From: Tigriopus japonicus
Taxonomy: Eukaryota; Arthropoda; Copepoda; Harpacticoida; Harpacticidae
NCBI GenBank assembly: GCA_010645155.1
Contig: CM021315.1
Coordinates: 11,224,558 to 11,288,557 of the forward strand
Direction of reading: 5' to 3'
Length of the DNA stretch: 64,000 nucleotides
The notes below the pieces were generated by a model. The model had not been told where the DNA came from and did no database searches. It worked only from the letters and a program-made list of their open reading frames with translations. Numbering within the stretch: position 1 is the first letter of the stretch; each line of letters begins with the position of its first letter. Below, piece by piece: positions 1 through 11,100 of this stretch. The translations under genes were made by a program, and so were the position numbers.

Positions 1-717
1 GATGTGCCACATAGTGATAATAATTCAGGATGAAATAAGAACTTCTATTGAAGTTATGACCAATAATGACTTTCTTGGGATTAGATTTCAAATTTTGTTT
101 ATTTGGTTTTATAGTAATTCATTTAAAACTAATTCAGTTCATGGCAAGCAAGCATCTTCAAATCAGACTTTGATGAAACGTAATGTTAAGTTGTAATTCA
201 TACATCAAACATATTGCAAAAGTAAAAGTTAAGAAAGTCAGCCTTTAATTTCATTTTATATTTGAGTAAACAAACTTGACTTGAAAATAACACGTATTTT
301 TTACTTCAAATGAATTTTGTAAGACTGTGTTGTAATTGGATTTGAAAAACAGAACTTAGGCCTTAGTATTTATATTATGAAAAAAATGCATTTAAGATAT
401 TTTAACATTTTAGAAACCTACCATTCTAAACTATAGTGTTCAAATAGTGACAGAGCATAATAGAATTAAATCGCATTCATGGTTTAACTATCGTTACATA
501 TTTAAGACAAAATAAGAGTGCTTGATTTGGCCACCCTCGCTTCAGGGGAAATTAAAAAAGGAATCGAGGAGATCGATTTCATGAACTTGTATCTTCCTTC
601 TTCGATGCAATGAGCTTTTGGAGGGATGGTAAGGCCATAGTTAGACATCAAAAGTACCAAATTTTGTCCCTTTAAGTATTGAATATATTGACTTATATGA
701 GTTTCCTGAAAAAATAA
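1..717. other. AT-rich stretch without recognised feature
   Basis: I see no coding frame with recognisable motifs, no RNA gene and no clear repeat boundary here. The short open frames look like chance. Confidence 0.5.
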
Positions 718-839
718 TTTCTGCCATTTTCTGCCACTTTCTGCCATTTTTTGCCATTTTCTGCCACTTATTTCGAATGAATAAAAGCCATTTTCTGCCA
801 CCAATTTCTGCCAGGTGGCAGAAAATGGCTTTTATTCAT
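718..839. repeat. Foldback hairpin next to a TTTCTGCCA short tandem repeat
   Basis: From about 718 to 770 the unit TTTCTGCCA(T/C) is repeated about five times with small changes. It is followed by a long hairpin: the arm at 775-802 is complementary to 812-839, essentially perfectly over about 27 bases, with a loop of about 10 bases that again contains TTTCTGCCA. The arms contain the same CTGCCA unit, so the palindrome probably grew out of the tandem array or is a small foldback element. No target duplication was found. Confidence 0.75.
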
Positions 840-1075
840 ATGCCATCACTGTTCCACTTGTGTCTTTAATTTTCCTTTGAGGGACCAACGGGTCCAACCC
901 TTACGGATTTACTTCAGCCCTTTCCGCCGTGATGTGTCCTCTTGTGACGGTTCAACACCCTCACACTTGAGACACTCCTTCAAAATTACTTTTCGTGACT
1001 TTCATAGAACACGATAACTTTTCAATTATAACTTTAAAACCATCATGTGCAGACTTTCTTCATTTGTGAGTAGAA

Positions 1076-1360
1076 TGTGAACTAAATATATCGGTGTAAC
1101 AATTTCCCCCCATAAGTGGAGACAAACAAAAGGGAGGTAAAAGCTCAAAGTCAATCACGTATTGGTCACATATTGTTACTCATTTTACAATTGTCATCTT
1201 AAGTATGCAAAAGTATATTATCCTAACCAGAACATTAGCTTTAAGTAAAGTCACTTGACGTAACTGTCTTTAGAGATTTATACGCATTTATTTCTTGACT
1301 AGGTTTAACAACCCCCTCCACCGAGCACTTGCTTATCTTCTCATTTTGGCTACCCTACTG
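1076..1360. repeat. Older repeat, left part, interrupted by the hAT-like element
   Basis: This stretch, continued at 2656-2740, matches 49936-50270 along its length. Shared landmarks include the stretch starting GTGAACTAAATAT, the phrase TTAACTTTAAGTAAAGT (TTAGC in this copy) and CTCCACCGAGCACTTG. The 49.9-kb copy lacks the inserted element, so it acts as a related empty site. The repeat's class is not recognised. Confidence 0.6.
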
Positions 1361-1368
1361 TTCCTCTG

Positions 1369-2647
1369 CAGGGCTGCCAGGTAATTGGAGACCAAAAACG
1401 CCAGATCACCCTGTCAAAAACGCCAGATATCGAAATTCTCCGCCAGATTTTAAAAAAAAAACGCCAGAATAACGCCTGATTCCAGTTCCTTCATTATGCA
1501 TTTGTTCTAGAGGAGACATATCATGCACTAACCGTTCAACAATAAAGATAGCTGAGTTGAACTTATCAGGCATCCTTCGGGTTGATCCAGTTTAATAAGA
1601 CACATTTTTCGCACACATTTGCTCTCATTTAGATAGAAAGAGACTTTGAATTTGAGTTTATCAGTAAGACCAAATAAGACAAAAAATAAAGCAAACCGCC
1701 ATCATATTCAAGCTAATAATCATGAGTGTGAAACTTTCGAAAGGTTTCGTACCCTAAAAATGTGCTTTTGGAAGTAGTTGAAATATTTGGCAATATTGTG
1801 TATTATTTGTTTGGCCTTTTACCCATATATTTGCAAATTTTGATTTTTTGGCATTTCTTGCACTTCATTAGCCATGTTTTAGCCAACAGAAATGCAAAAT
1901 TGCATTTTTTAAATTTTTTGTTTTTGCTTAAGAACTCTTCAGTTTCTTTGACATTTGAGTTTGTCACTGCAATAAATTGATTTGCCATTCCAATACACTT
2001 TGTTTACCATTCAAGCATTTATCTTTTTCATCGCAACACACTTTCTTTACAATGCCAGCACATTTTTTTCCAATCTAGCGCATTTTGCTTGTCCCTTTTT
2101 CAGCTTGAAAAGCATCTTCTATTTGCTAAAATCTTCAAGCTTACCAATACTAGTTTCAACAGCCCAGCACTCTCTTATATTAATTATAAGATTTTAATAT
2201 CAGGATGTATAAGAGATGATTATTATAAGCGCTACTTTTGGTTGATTATCTGAAATTGCAGGAAAGTTAACATAAAAAAGAGAAAAACGAAAGAGATGGG
2301 CCAAAAATGGTCACATTATTTTTTGAAACTAATGCTGTAACTTTGAGCTCTAGCTCTGTTATGCTGAATTCTGCTAGAACAGTGTGACACTACTGTGTTT
2401 CTACCAATCCTACAAATCAAAGAAAATATGCCAAATTTTACGATTTTCAGTTAAATACCGCCAGAAACTTGTCAAAATGTTCTTCCCCGCCAAACAGAAA
2501 TTTCCCAACGCCAGACTGTAACGTAAACCGCCAGAATACCGCCAGATTTTTCCGTCCCGCCAAATAAAAAATTTCGCCGCCAGACGAGGCCTCAAACCGC
2601 CAGAAACACCAAAATCTGGCGGGCCAAACCGCCATCTGGCAGCCCTG
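1369..2647. mobile_element. Nonautonomous hAT-like DNA transposon
   Basis: The ends are perfect 12-bp inverted repeats, CAGGGCTGCCAG at 1369-1380 and CTGGCAGCCCTG at 2636-2647. They are flanked by an 8-bp direct duplication, TTCCTCTG (1361-1368 and 2648-2655). Eight-base duplications and CAGGG...CCCTG ends are typical of the hAT superfamily. Both subterminal regions are crowded with the motif CGCCAGA or its complement: about five copies at 1408-1480 and at least seven at 2455-2625. In autonomous hAT elements such motifs bind transposase. No transposase is encoded in the 1.28 kb; the open frames at 1762-2197 and 2410-2658 are low-complexity or follow the repeat. Confidence 0.85.
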
Positions 2648-2655
2648 TTCCTCTG

Positions 2656-4920
2656 CACTTCGGCCTAGCTGACCAGCACAGATATGAGGATAAAAGGGCT
2701 AGATTTCACTAGATTTGGAATTGAAAATATATACTTTCAAAGCAAATTTCGGAAACGTACGCAATGTTTGTGGAAAATCACGCAACCTTGCTGGCATGAA
2801 ATCCTTATGTGAACTGAATACCGCCCATAAAAACTCAGTCCCATGTTGGTGTTTCAAAGACATCCAAGTTCAGCCATGAACGAGTGAATGAAAGGGTGAA
2901 TAATTAATTGATGGATGACATCAAGTGCGAATGAACCCGCAAGGTGTCTTTTCTACAATATGACAGTCAAGTGATCAAATGAAATCTGATGACTAGGTTA
3001 CGTGCTAGAACCTTTGGAAGTGATAACACAAACTTAAGCTAATTGAGAAGGTAACTCAACAGCTGACCTCCCTCTTTTTGAGCGTTTGGCGCGAGTAGCC
3101 TGAGACCGTACATCGAGTGAACTCATTTCTATGAACGGAGAGTTTTTGCTTCAAATCCTCGGTAATTAACGTGATAGAGGTAAAAAAGCAAGAAAACACC
3201 CCATTGAAAACATCTGAAGGCTTCGTGTCAAGTGCCAGAACAATCAAGCGATGCAGGACGGAGTGGAAATCGGATTCTGCACATTATTGAACGAGTGATT
3301 TCACCAAACTAGTAGTTTTAAAAGATCCAAGTGAATTAATGAATATCAGAGCTGGGCAAGAAAATAGGAATTGATAAACCAACCTGAACATTGAAGGAAG
3401 AATCTGTTTAGCTGTTTTGTCGGTGGAACCAACGTAAAAGAAAGTCCAGTTTGTGAAGTGTCAATGGACCATCCACCTTCCCGATTAACCATCTTTTGCC
3501 CTTCAAAGTCTGATGAAGATTCTCAAAGTTCTTTTGGTCTTTTAAAAGCCTTAAGTGATACTGAGAAGCTCCCTAGAAGTTCCAGCCATTGACATCAATG
3601 ATGATGTTCGAAAACTTCAAGCAGTTCCAAAGACGACATTGGGACACAAATGACGAAGAACTGCAAGAATGATTTATGCTTCCAAATGATGATCTGCTCT
3701 CAAAACTTTCATCGATATGCTTACCCAAGGACATCTAGAATAGAGGTGGACTTTTCACGGCACGGCAAAACTGGCCGGAGGTGACCCAAATCAAGTGAAA
3801 GGCAAAGATCGAATGCCAATTCAGCCGAAAATTTAGAGCAGCCTCTTTGGTCTTCTGGCTAATTTGGCTGGGCGAACTGCCAAAGATGAGGCCTCTTCTA
3901 GATTAAGGGTTGCTTGATGCAACTGTTGCAATGTTCAAAATGACTTTAATATGCTCATTGATTGGCCCCAAGAGCAATAATTGGTTTGAATGTTATACAA
4001 AGGTGACTTAACTTATTGTTTTGACACCTTAAGTCAGCTGGTCTGTCCTAATTTGTTGGTTCAAATATAATTAATATAAAGAAGACAACGTGCCACAGGA
4101 TCCCTGAAGAGAGAAGATGAAAATCAAAAATTGTGACCAAAACAATCAGAATATTGCTAGGAACTTATTTTGTAACATATTGGACAAAACCTGTCAATGT
4201 ATAGTGTAATGAGGTTTAAAGCCTTTTGTGAGTGTTCGAATAATTTGTCTGAAAATGTTTTTTCTTAGTTTTGACTAGAAGATCACATAATTCAGCTTTT
4301 CTTCAAACTTTCAAGACACGACAATTGAGGCTTGTCAAGTAAAAAATCTCCTTGCTTTTTCCACTAATATCAATGAAGACCTTTCAAATAAAATCATTTG
4401 GACCGCAAGTGTCTTTCAATAGTCTTAAAACACTTCAAGATTGATTTTGTGTGCAGTTTTTCTGAGTTGCGGTAGACACCCTGAAGAAGGAAAACAAGCT
4501 TAGTTGTGTTGTTCTTTTAAGTCGTGCAACAAAGGTCATGTGGCTCATAATTTATAAAGAGTGTTTTAGTGTCTATTTTCCAATGCATCATCATTCTCTA
4601 ATCAGTGTGTTTTGTTTAAAGTATTGTAGTGTCTTAGAAAGCTCTCTAGGTGCTCAATGTTCTCATGAATATCAGAAGTGCGAGGCCGGCCTCTCAGAAA
4701 GCTAACTGAACGAAGGTAAGACGATAAAAACTTTTTTTTGAGGATTATGATAAGGTTACTTAAAGTGTAAATGTTATAAAAGTGTAGCCTGTCCAAAGTA
4801 ATCTGTTCGTCTGAAGTCTCTTCATCGCTTGCGCAAGTCCAGAGTAGCTCTACTCTATTTCCGCGCCCTGTTGTCTTCCTTCACTCAGCTCTTGCTACCC
4901 TCGTTCGGTGTCGTCCTGCT
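2656..4920. other. Intergenic stretch without recognised gene
   Basis: 2656-2740 is the right half of the older repeat interrupted by the hAT-like element. Beyond that I see only short unrelated open frames (for example at 3056-3247 and 4602-4796 on the minus strand) with no motif, splice-supported exon or RNA gene. Confidence 0.45.
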
Positions 4921-4929
4921 TAAAAATGC

Positions 4930-5334
4930 CACGCAAATTCATCTTGAAAATGGATTAGGAACCATATTTCCCCCGGAAATTCTCCCCCTGACTAAAACGC
5001 GGAGTTTCATCACGCTCATTCAAGAAACAACTTGAACAACATAACGGCGTTTTTTTGAGCTTATCTGTTACACGGCTTGAACAATTTACATAGATTTTGC
5101 TCATCCACGCCTTATCCTGAACTTAATTAAGACATGGCAATCTTTATTGCTTATTATAAATTGAGTTTTTTATGGGTTGTCACCTTGGGATAAATTCATG
5201 TTCTAGAATTGATGGTTTCATCTTCGAATTTCTTTTATTGTACGATCGTGTCATTGATTTCAGGACAATCTAAGTATGGGTAAGAGTTGTTCAAGTAGTT
5301 TTAAGTAGTGAATTTGCGTGTGGGTTAAGGTCCA
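4930..5334. repeat. Foldback/MITE-like repeat, copy 1
   Basis: The left part (ACGCAAATTCATCTTGAAAA, then ACTAAAACGCGGAGTTTC, then ACAACTTGAACAAC) and the following 300 bases match 9385-9790 in direct orientation. Landmarks are TATCCTGAACTTAATTAA and TTGTCACCTTGG(G/C)ATAA. The right end (GAATTTGCGTGTGGGTTAAGGTCCAT) is roughly the inverted complement of the left end and matches the right end of the 10.18-kb element. No transposase or target duplication was found. Confidence 0.6.
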
Positions 5335-5415
5335 TATGCCATAAGATAGACTTGCACCTTATAATTATAATTGATATTGATGCAAACAAGTTGAAAATCT
5401 AGATTTCAGACCTAA

Positions 5416-5497
5416 GGAGGCATTACAAGTTTAGTGTTTTGCTTGAAAAATGCATTTTGTCATTCAAATATTCCAAAAGTGTATCCCAAACCGTTGT
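5416..5497 (+). repeat. 80-bp direct repeat, copy 1 (copy 2 at 6391-6474)
   Basis: Starting at GAGGCATTACAAGTTTAGTG, about 80 bases are repeated at 6391-6474 with a few substitutions and both end at CCCAAACCGTTGT. The copies are about 975 bases apart in the same orientation, with SINE A and unremarkable AT-rich DNA between. Their origin is unknown. Confidence 0.7.
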
Positions 5498-5560
5498 CTG
5501 AAAATCATTTTATTTAAACTTAAGAATACTATGAGCTAGCATAAATACTATAATGTATAA

Positions 5561-5750
5561 GGCAGCCAGAGTGGCCCCGCGTACTAATGCGTTCTTATTA
5601 GAGCCGAGGGTAAAAAAGTGCTTCCCCAGACGGCGTAGGTTCGAATCCTGTTGGGGATCGAATTAAAGCTGTCGGGAGAAATCCTTGTTTATAGGGAATC
5701 TCATTCCTTGTAGCGGTAGTAGAAAATCCGAAACAAACAAACAAACAAAA
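5561..5750 (+). mobile_element. SINE A (tRNA-derived, LINE-tailed), full-length copy
   Basis: The head is tRNA-like. GCCAGAGTGGCC with the following GCGTACTAATGCG resembles a pol III A box, and GGTTCGAATCC at 5638-5648 is a perfect B box. The 3' part (AGGGAATCTCATTCCTTGTAGCGGTAGTA...AAATCCG) is the same sequence that ends the LINE at 14604-14642. The copy terminates in (AAAC)n. TATAATGTAT occurs at 5549-5558 and 5773-5782 and may be a target duplication, although the right copy lies about 25 bases past the tail. Other copies are at 25946-26108 (minus) and, truncated, 17950-18014. Confidence 0.85.
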
Positions 5751-5782
5751 AGTGCATAATTCATCATATTCGTATAATGTAT

Positions 5783-7800
5783 TTGTGGTCAAGGATGCCT
5801 AAATATCCTATTTTTGACTATTTTCCAACGTGGTCCCAAGTTTGACACGCAAGGACTTTTAATTTGGCATAACCTTCTTTGCTTCTCTTCAGAACTTCAT
5901 GATTTGAATTGTTATAGAATTTCATGAAAGACTAGTCTAACGTGGATATAAGAACGTTCAACAGGAAAATATATCTTGGTATCAAGTAAGATACATAATG
6001 AAAGACTAGTCAGTTTTACTTTATTTGTTCATAATGCAATAGTATATTAGAAAGATGTGTTTTAGAGACCAAATTAAAGATATGAGAACTGTTTCAAAAT
6101 GTTAAAGTTGATTGTGATTCATATTGTCTCATTTCTATCGATCTATTGTCAGTTTATTTCTAGTTTAGCTTATTTTTTTGTAAGTTTCAATGACAGTCAA
6201 ATTTGTCTTAATATTTTCATGTATGCATGTGTTTTCTATTCTTATTTTTTGTTTATGAGTTAGTTCAATGATCAGTATAAGTTCGAATGATGCAAATAAA
6301 CCTTATTCATTGAAAAGGTGTGTTCTAGGCTGAGTAAGAGTCAAGATAGTAGAATGTTCTAAGGGTGTTTTATCTGTTCATTGAAACCATGAAGAGGCAT
6401 TACAAGTTTAGTGTTTTGCTTGAGTAATGCATTTTGTTATTCAAATATTCCAGAAGTTTATCCCAAACCGTTGTAAGTTGATGTATAATCATCAATTCTT
6501 TAAAAACTGAGACTTTCTTCTTTCAAAAGCACGTTCTCTCCTTTTGTGCTTCTCCACTTGATCTTGGTCACCCCTGATTTGCCGTGCGCCGTCCAGGAAA
6601 TTCTAGATGTCCGTGGCTTACCTTTAAATCTAAGACCGAATGAGTTAGTGAGCACAGAAAAGAACCTCCAGCCTTTGGATCTAATTGAGTTGGCATGTTT
6701 AACATTTCATGCACCTTATGGTGAAAACATAAAATTGTGATCCTTTTTTGAATAATCATTTACGAAATAAATAAATGGTAAAATAAACATTGATGAGCAA
6801 ATTTTCTAGTTTTACAACTGAATTCTAGAAATGAATTTATTCACCTTGTTTTGGCATTAATCTTGTTCTAAACTCGTACTAAAGCATGAAAATGGTCGAG
6901 ATTTGCCTACATCACTGCACTGAAAGCTTTTCCATTTTTTTGCTCATTTCCGCAGGAATTACTTAGTTTACCCTTGATTTCCTCTACATCGTTGATGATC
7001 CAAACATTGACATATTGGATTATTGAGGATTAAATCTAAACACCACTCATATTTGACACCCATGCCAGAGCTACCTGGTACTGAAATAACCCTCTTTCAG
7101 TTTTTCAAGGTTTTCAGACAGGTCCATATTACAGTTTATCCTCCTAATAATCTACTAGATTCAGTATTTTTCAAATGTTTAAATAAAATCGGCGATCTTT
7201 GAGCTGCAGCAGTCCATTTTTGACCCAAAGAAGCGGAAAGTATTTCTGGGCATATAAACACCCAAATTCCCAAACAAGATAAGTCTTTGAAAATTTAATC
7301 AAGATGGAAAAAATGTCATTTTTGTATGTTGTAGCAAAAAGAATCAAAGATATAAAAATACATAAAACCCACTTAAAACACAGATTTTTGAAAAATTGCT
7401 TTTGAATGAGAAAAGGGCTACACAGGTCATCATATTTAGTGGAATGCTGCGATTTTAAAAATCGCCTTTTGGTCCTGGTATTAATGAAGAATGAGAAAAT
7501 GTGTCAAGGCTTGTCCTCTGAGATGGACAAAGTTGGGTAGAATTTTGGATTTCCTCTTCTTTTTGGACCGCCTCCAAAACACCAAACCGAGTCTTTGGGG
7601 TTAGCTCTTTGCCTTTCTTTTATATTTGGTGACAAAAGAATGCTTTCAAGTAGGTTAAAAGCCCCCTCAAATGTCGATTTCCTGCTTTTTACGTTACGAA
7701 CAATGAAGATTGTACAGTCTGGGGCACACAGTGTAGAAACGTGAAAGGTTGTGAGAGGATCGTCAAACACTTTCCGTTCTAAAGCTCAACGTCATCTCGT
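5783..7800. other. Intergenic stretch without recognised gene
   Basis: It contains only the second 80-bp direct repeat (6391-6474). An 88-codon minus-strand frame at 7504-7770 has no motif I recognise and no supporting context. Confidence 0.45.
6391..6474 (+). repeat. 80-bp direct repeat, copy 2
   Basis: Matches 5416-5497 in direct orientation, from GAGGCATTACAAG to CCCAAACCGTTGT, with scattered substitutions. Confidence 0.7.
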
Positions 7801-9365
7801 CTATAGGGCTTCGAGATTAACTCCCAACACATGCGAGGGTCCACCTAGCGTTTCTTGGCCTAAGTTGTTCGGGCGGAACCGGTCATTTGGCTAGGGTGAA
7901 AGGAGAATCTTCCTGACAGAATATTTTTGAAGCCGATCGCAATGTTGTTCAAGTTAAGACACATAAACGTTCAAATGATTAAATTGAGGCATTTCTTTAT
8001 TTTGAAGAATTCTTTCACATTCTATTCTTTGATTCTAACTTCATTTTGATATTTGTCCTTGCTCTACTGCCAACATAGCCTTACATCTGCTTTGACAGAT
8101 GAGGCCACTCATCTACCGGCCGACAGACATTACATTTCTTTTTCACCTGACCAATGCAACAGACACTCAGTGATTAAGAGGACGAGCATGTACGGAACTT
8201 TGTGTCAGCTTTTCAAGTGAGAGGAGGCAGTAAGAAATGTGATAGCTGATGCCACGGATCATGCTGAGGCTATCAGGCAAGACCTGATGTTCGATCAAGC
8301 TGGCCGATTTCCTTGGGAGGCTGCTTAGGCCAATGTTTGATAAAACGTGCAAACACCGTCCGACCCGGCCCGCCACCAAGGGTTCTCAACTGACTAATTC
8401 CACAGGCCGGACAAGCCAATCAGCTTCAGGCGCTTTCCCAAGGTTTCCGTCCGTTTTGAAAGAGACGTTCATTTTCCTTCTTAACAAGTGTGACCAGCAA
8501 ACAGTGTCCAAACCAAACCAACTTTTGTGGCTCGATCTTGGAATGAAACAGGCATGTAATGAATGCATTTTCATCAAAAAGTCGAAAAAAGCTTAAATAG
8601 TTTTGATGCTTTGTTGTAGAATCTAATGTAATGGATCTTATCTTTAGTGTAAATAACATAGCGGAAAACGAAAATTAAAAACAATCACACAGAACCTCTC
8701 TTCATTTAGAAATATTAACCACACAAGTGATTCAGGTTATTGTAATATTTTCAAAAGTGTTAATAGAAGAAAAATTGTCACTAAAATGTTGTAATAACAT
8801 AATGATGCATTGTTTTTCAATATAGTTTAAAAGCACAAGTCTTCAGAACAAAAACAGGGGCTAAACACTTTTGTAATGACCAAAGAAAGGCTAAATAGGG
8901 CTAATCAAAATTTAAAATAACTGAATAATAATTTTTGAAAGCTGAAAGCCCCTCCCGAGAAAAAACATGTCGCTTTTGTGTTGGTGTGGGCACCGTGGGC
9001 AAGTCTTGTGGACGGTGCGGGCATTTTCCCTCCAGCCGAACCGCTGCTCTTTTGCATGAAAGGAAAAAGAGAATGTCTACGGTGGACTGCACCGTCTGCA
9101 CCCAAGGTAGACAGTAAAGACTTGGAAATGCTTAAACCTCGGTTTTTGAAGGAATTTGGAGCATTTCTTTTGAAGAGAGATGACTTCTACAGATGTGAAA
9201 GTAACATTTGGATTACAAAAAAGCCAACCTAAATTTAATAAAATTTGTTGTAAAACGAGCCCACTTGAATGTACTAATAGAGCAAAGCCTCGAAGGATTT
9301 AGCCCGGAAAAAAGTGCAGGTCTACCACCAGAGGCCACCACTTTCAATTTTGGTACTGCCCATAG
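7801..9365 (+). repeat. 1.57-kb repeat of unknown class, copy 1
   Basis: This segment is present again, inverted, at 60352-61939, with high identity throughout. In both copies the match starts at CTATAGGGC and stops at GCCCATAG, so the ends are short imperfect inverted repeats of each other. That points to a discrete mobile unit rather than a random segmental duplication, but no target duplication is visible. Small frames are shared by both copies, including 8978-9232 here, which corresponds to 60485-60730 (minus). A Cys-pair-rich frame at 8935-9117 (CxxC...CxxC...CxxC) could be a zinc-binding remnant. None reads like a known transposase. Confidence 0.75.
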
Positions 9366-9376
9366 AACGAATTTAG

Positions 9377-10187
9377 ACCTGAATCCGAGCGCAAATTCCT
9401 CGTGAAAAAAGGATTAAGAACCAACTTTCGCCCGTACCAAAACGGGGAGTTTCTTTACGCACATCCAATACACAACTTGAACAACAAAGAATATCTTACG
9501 ATTACTTGAATTATCAACAACAAAATAACGTTTTTTCCGAGCTCATCTATTATCTGACTTTAACGTCTTATTAGTATCTTTGAACTTACAATTGAACCCA
9601 TCCATCAATATTGAAGGTATTATCCTGAACTTAATTAACACATGCCAAACTTTGTATGAAATCAAGGTTGTTATAGGTTGTGTCACCTTGGCATAACTGA
9701 ATGTTCTATGAATGATGGTCCTTTTTCGAATTTCCTTGATTGTATGGTTGTGTCTTTTAGTTCAAGATAATAAGGACAGGTAAGATATTCCTAATGGATG
9801 AGTGTAATCGAACGCATTCAGCTGGGGATTCTGGGGCCAAAATGACTAGGGATGGGTCAGAACTAGGTTCGGACATTTCTTAGTTTTAGTTTGCTACGTG
9901 AGGAAAACATTCTTATTTCAATTGATTGTCAAAATGAAGAAAACGAATTGGGCCCACGAATTTTGATTAAGTTTTATGGAGGGCGAGTCTTGACTCTGAC
10001 CCATCCCTAGCCATTTTGGCCCCAGAATCCCCAGCTGAATTCATTGGATTGCACTCATCCATTTGTTCAAGTTGTGTAATGGATGAGTGCGATAAAACTC
10101 CCCGTTTTGATCCGGGTGAGAGTATGTGGGGAAAGTTGGTTCTTAATCCCTTTTCAAGAGGAATTTGCGTTCGGAATAAGGTCCATA
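9377..10187. repeat. Nested foldback element, copy 2
   Basis: The outer arms (9377-9485 and 10060-10187) are inverted complements over about 100 bases, with landmarks GCGCAAATTCCTC, GGATTAAGAACCAACTTT and AAAACGGGGAGTTT. A second, inner pair of arms (about 9793-9866 and 9992-10066), around CAGCTGGGGATTCTGGGGCC, is inverted and nearly identical. The left half also matches 4930-5334 directly. The frames at 9967-10242 and 10016-10438 lie across the arms and are not considered genes. Confidence 0.7.
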
Positions 10188-10189
10188 AT

Positions 10190-10770
10190 GGATCTTTGAC
10201 GGCTTTAATTAAGCTTTTACATAATTTTACAGGGTATTCCATTGCATTAAAAGTTGGTCTCTTAATGCTTTTCTGTAAGAGACCTTCTTTTGTCAGTCAG
10301 AGGGTTATTAAATTTACTAAAAACCCGTTCACAGCCAACGATAGTGATTGGGGCCAAAGAAAGATTCAGCAAAAGGTTGGGATTCGGGACTCGGTGAAAC
10401 GTGTTCCAGTGGTTTTGAGAACTGATGCCACCAAGTAATGGTTTTTGGCCAAGTGTTGCCACATTTGCCCTTGCTTAGTTTTTTAGGTCAAACACTACAG
10501 CATAAGCTTATTAGGCTGACTCACAGAAAGTAAAGAGACGTAAACTCTAGGTAAAAAACGGCAACACTTTTTATTTGGTCGCATCACTAGTTTTGAGTAA
10601 AGAAGTTTTGAGTATTGACGTAAACTAAAATACCGCGCCAATTTGTTGTCCTCTTTAACGGGAAATTCAAAAAGCGCAGAATATGCACAATATGTAAATC
10701 CTACGCAGATATGAAAATAAGCTCCATATATGCAGTTTTACGTATTTGCTCGAAATCCACAGCCTCAATG
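10190..10770. other. Intergenic stretch without recognised feature
   Basis: Nothing recognisable was found apart from short AT-rich frames. Confidence 0.4.
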
Positions 10771-10789
10771 ATTATGTATAATATATATG

Positions 10790-11100
10790 GAGCGGAGTTG
10801 GGAAGCCAGAGGTGAAGAGCGTTGAGGAAGATGGGGGTGATGAAGGCTTCTTTGAGGTGATTGGTAAACTAGAGTTGAGTGGAGAAGGTGAAACTAACAT
10901 GAAAAACTTGACACATTCAATCGGGCTACTACTGATGTTGAAGAAGGTGGGTGGGAGCCGACCGTTATGGAACAGCATGACCTTTGTCTTGATGGTGTTG
11001 ACTTGAAGGCCGTTACCGTGGTGAGCATTGAAGGTATTTTGCAATTCCACGGCTGAATCAGCCAAGAAGACCAAGTTGACAGACAGACAGACACTCTGGC
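10790..11100 (-). pseudogene. Non-LTR reverse transcriptase fragment, second LINE family
   Basis: Minus-strand translation contains LADSAVELQ, then GLQVNTIKTKVMLF and a GR-rich stretch followed by IECVKFF. This is the order seen just after the catalytic ADD box of many non-LTR reverse transcriptases (LADSxxxLQ...LxVNxxKTKVM...YLG). The frame appears to shift after the FF position, because the expected YLGxxFS-like continuation is partly visible in another frame (TFSTQL...). It is clearly different from the LINE at 12.3-14.7 kb. Only about 100 codons survive and no element ends were found. Confidence 0.65.

Noticed and set aside
1369..2647. CRISPR-like array from repeated CGCCAGA
   Set aside because: Motifs are 7 bases, unevenly spaced and in both orientations at the ends of a transposon; there are no regular spacers.
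9967..10462. Overlapping frames of up to 140 codons as genes
   Set aside because: They lie across the arms of a foldback element on both strands, and no motif is present.
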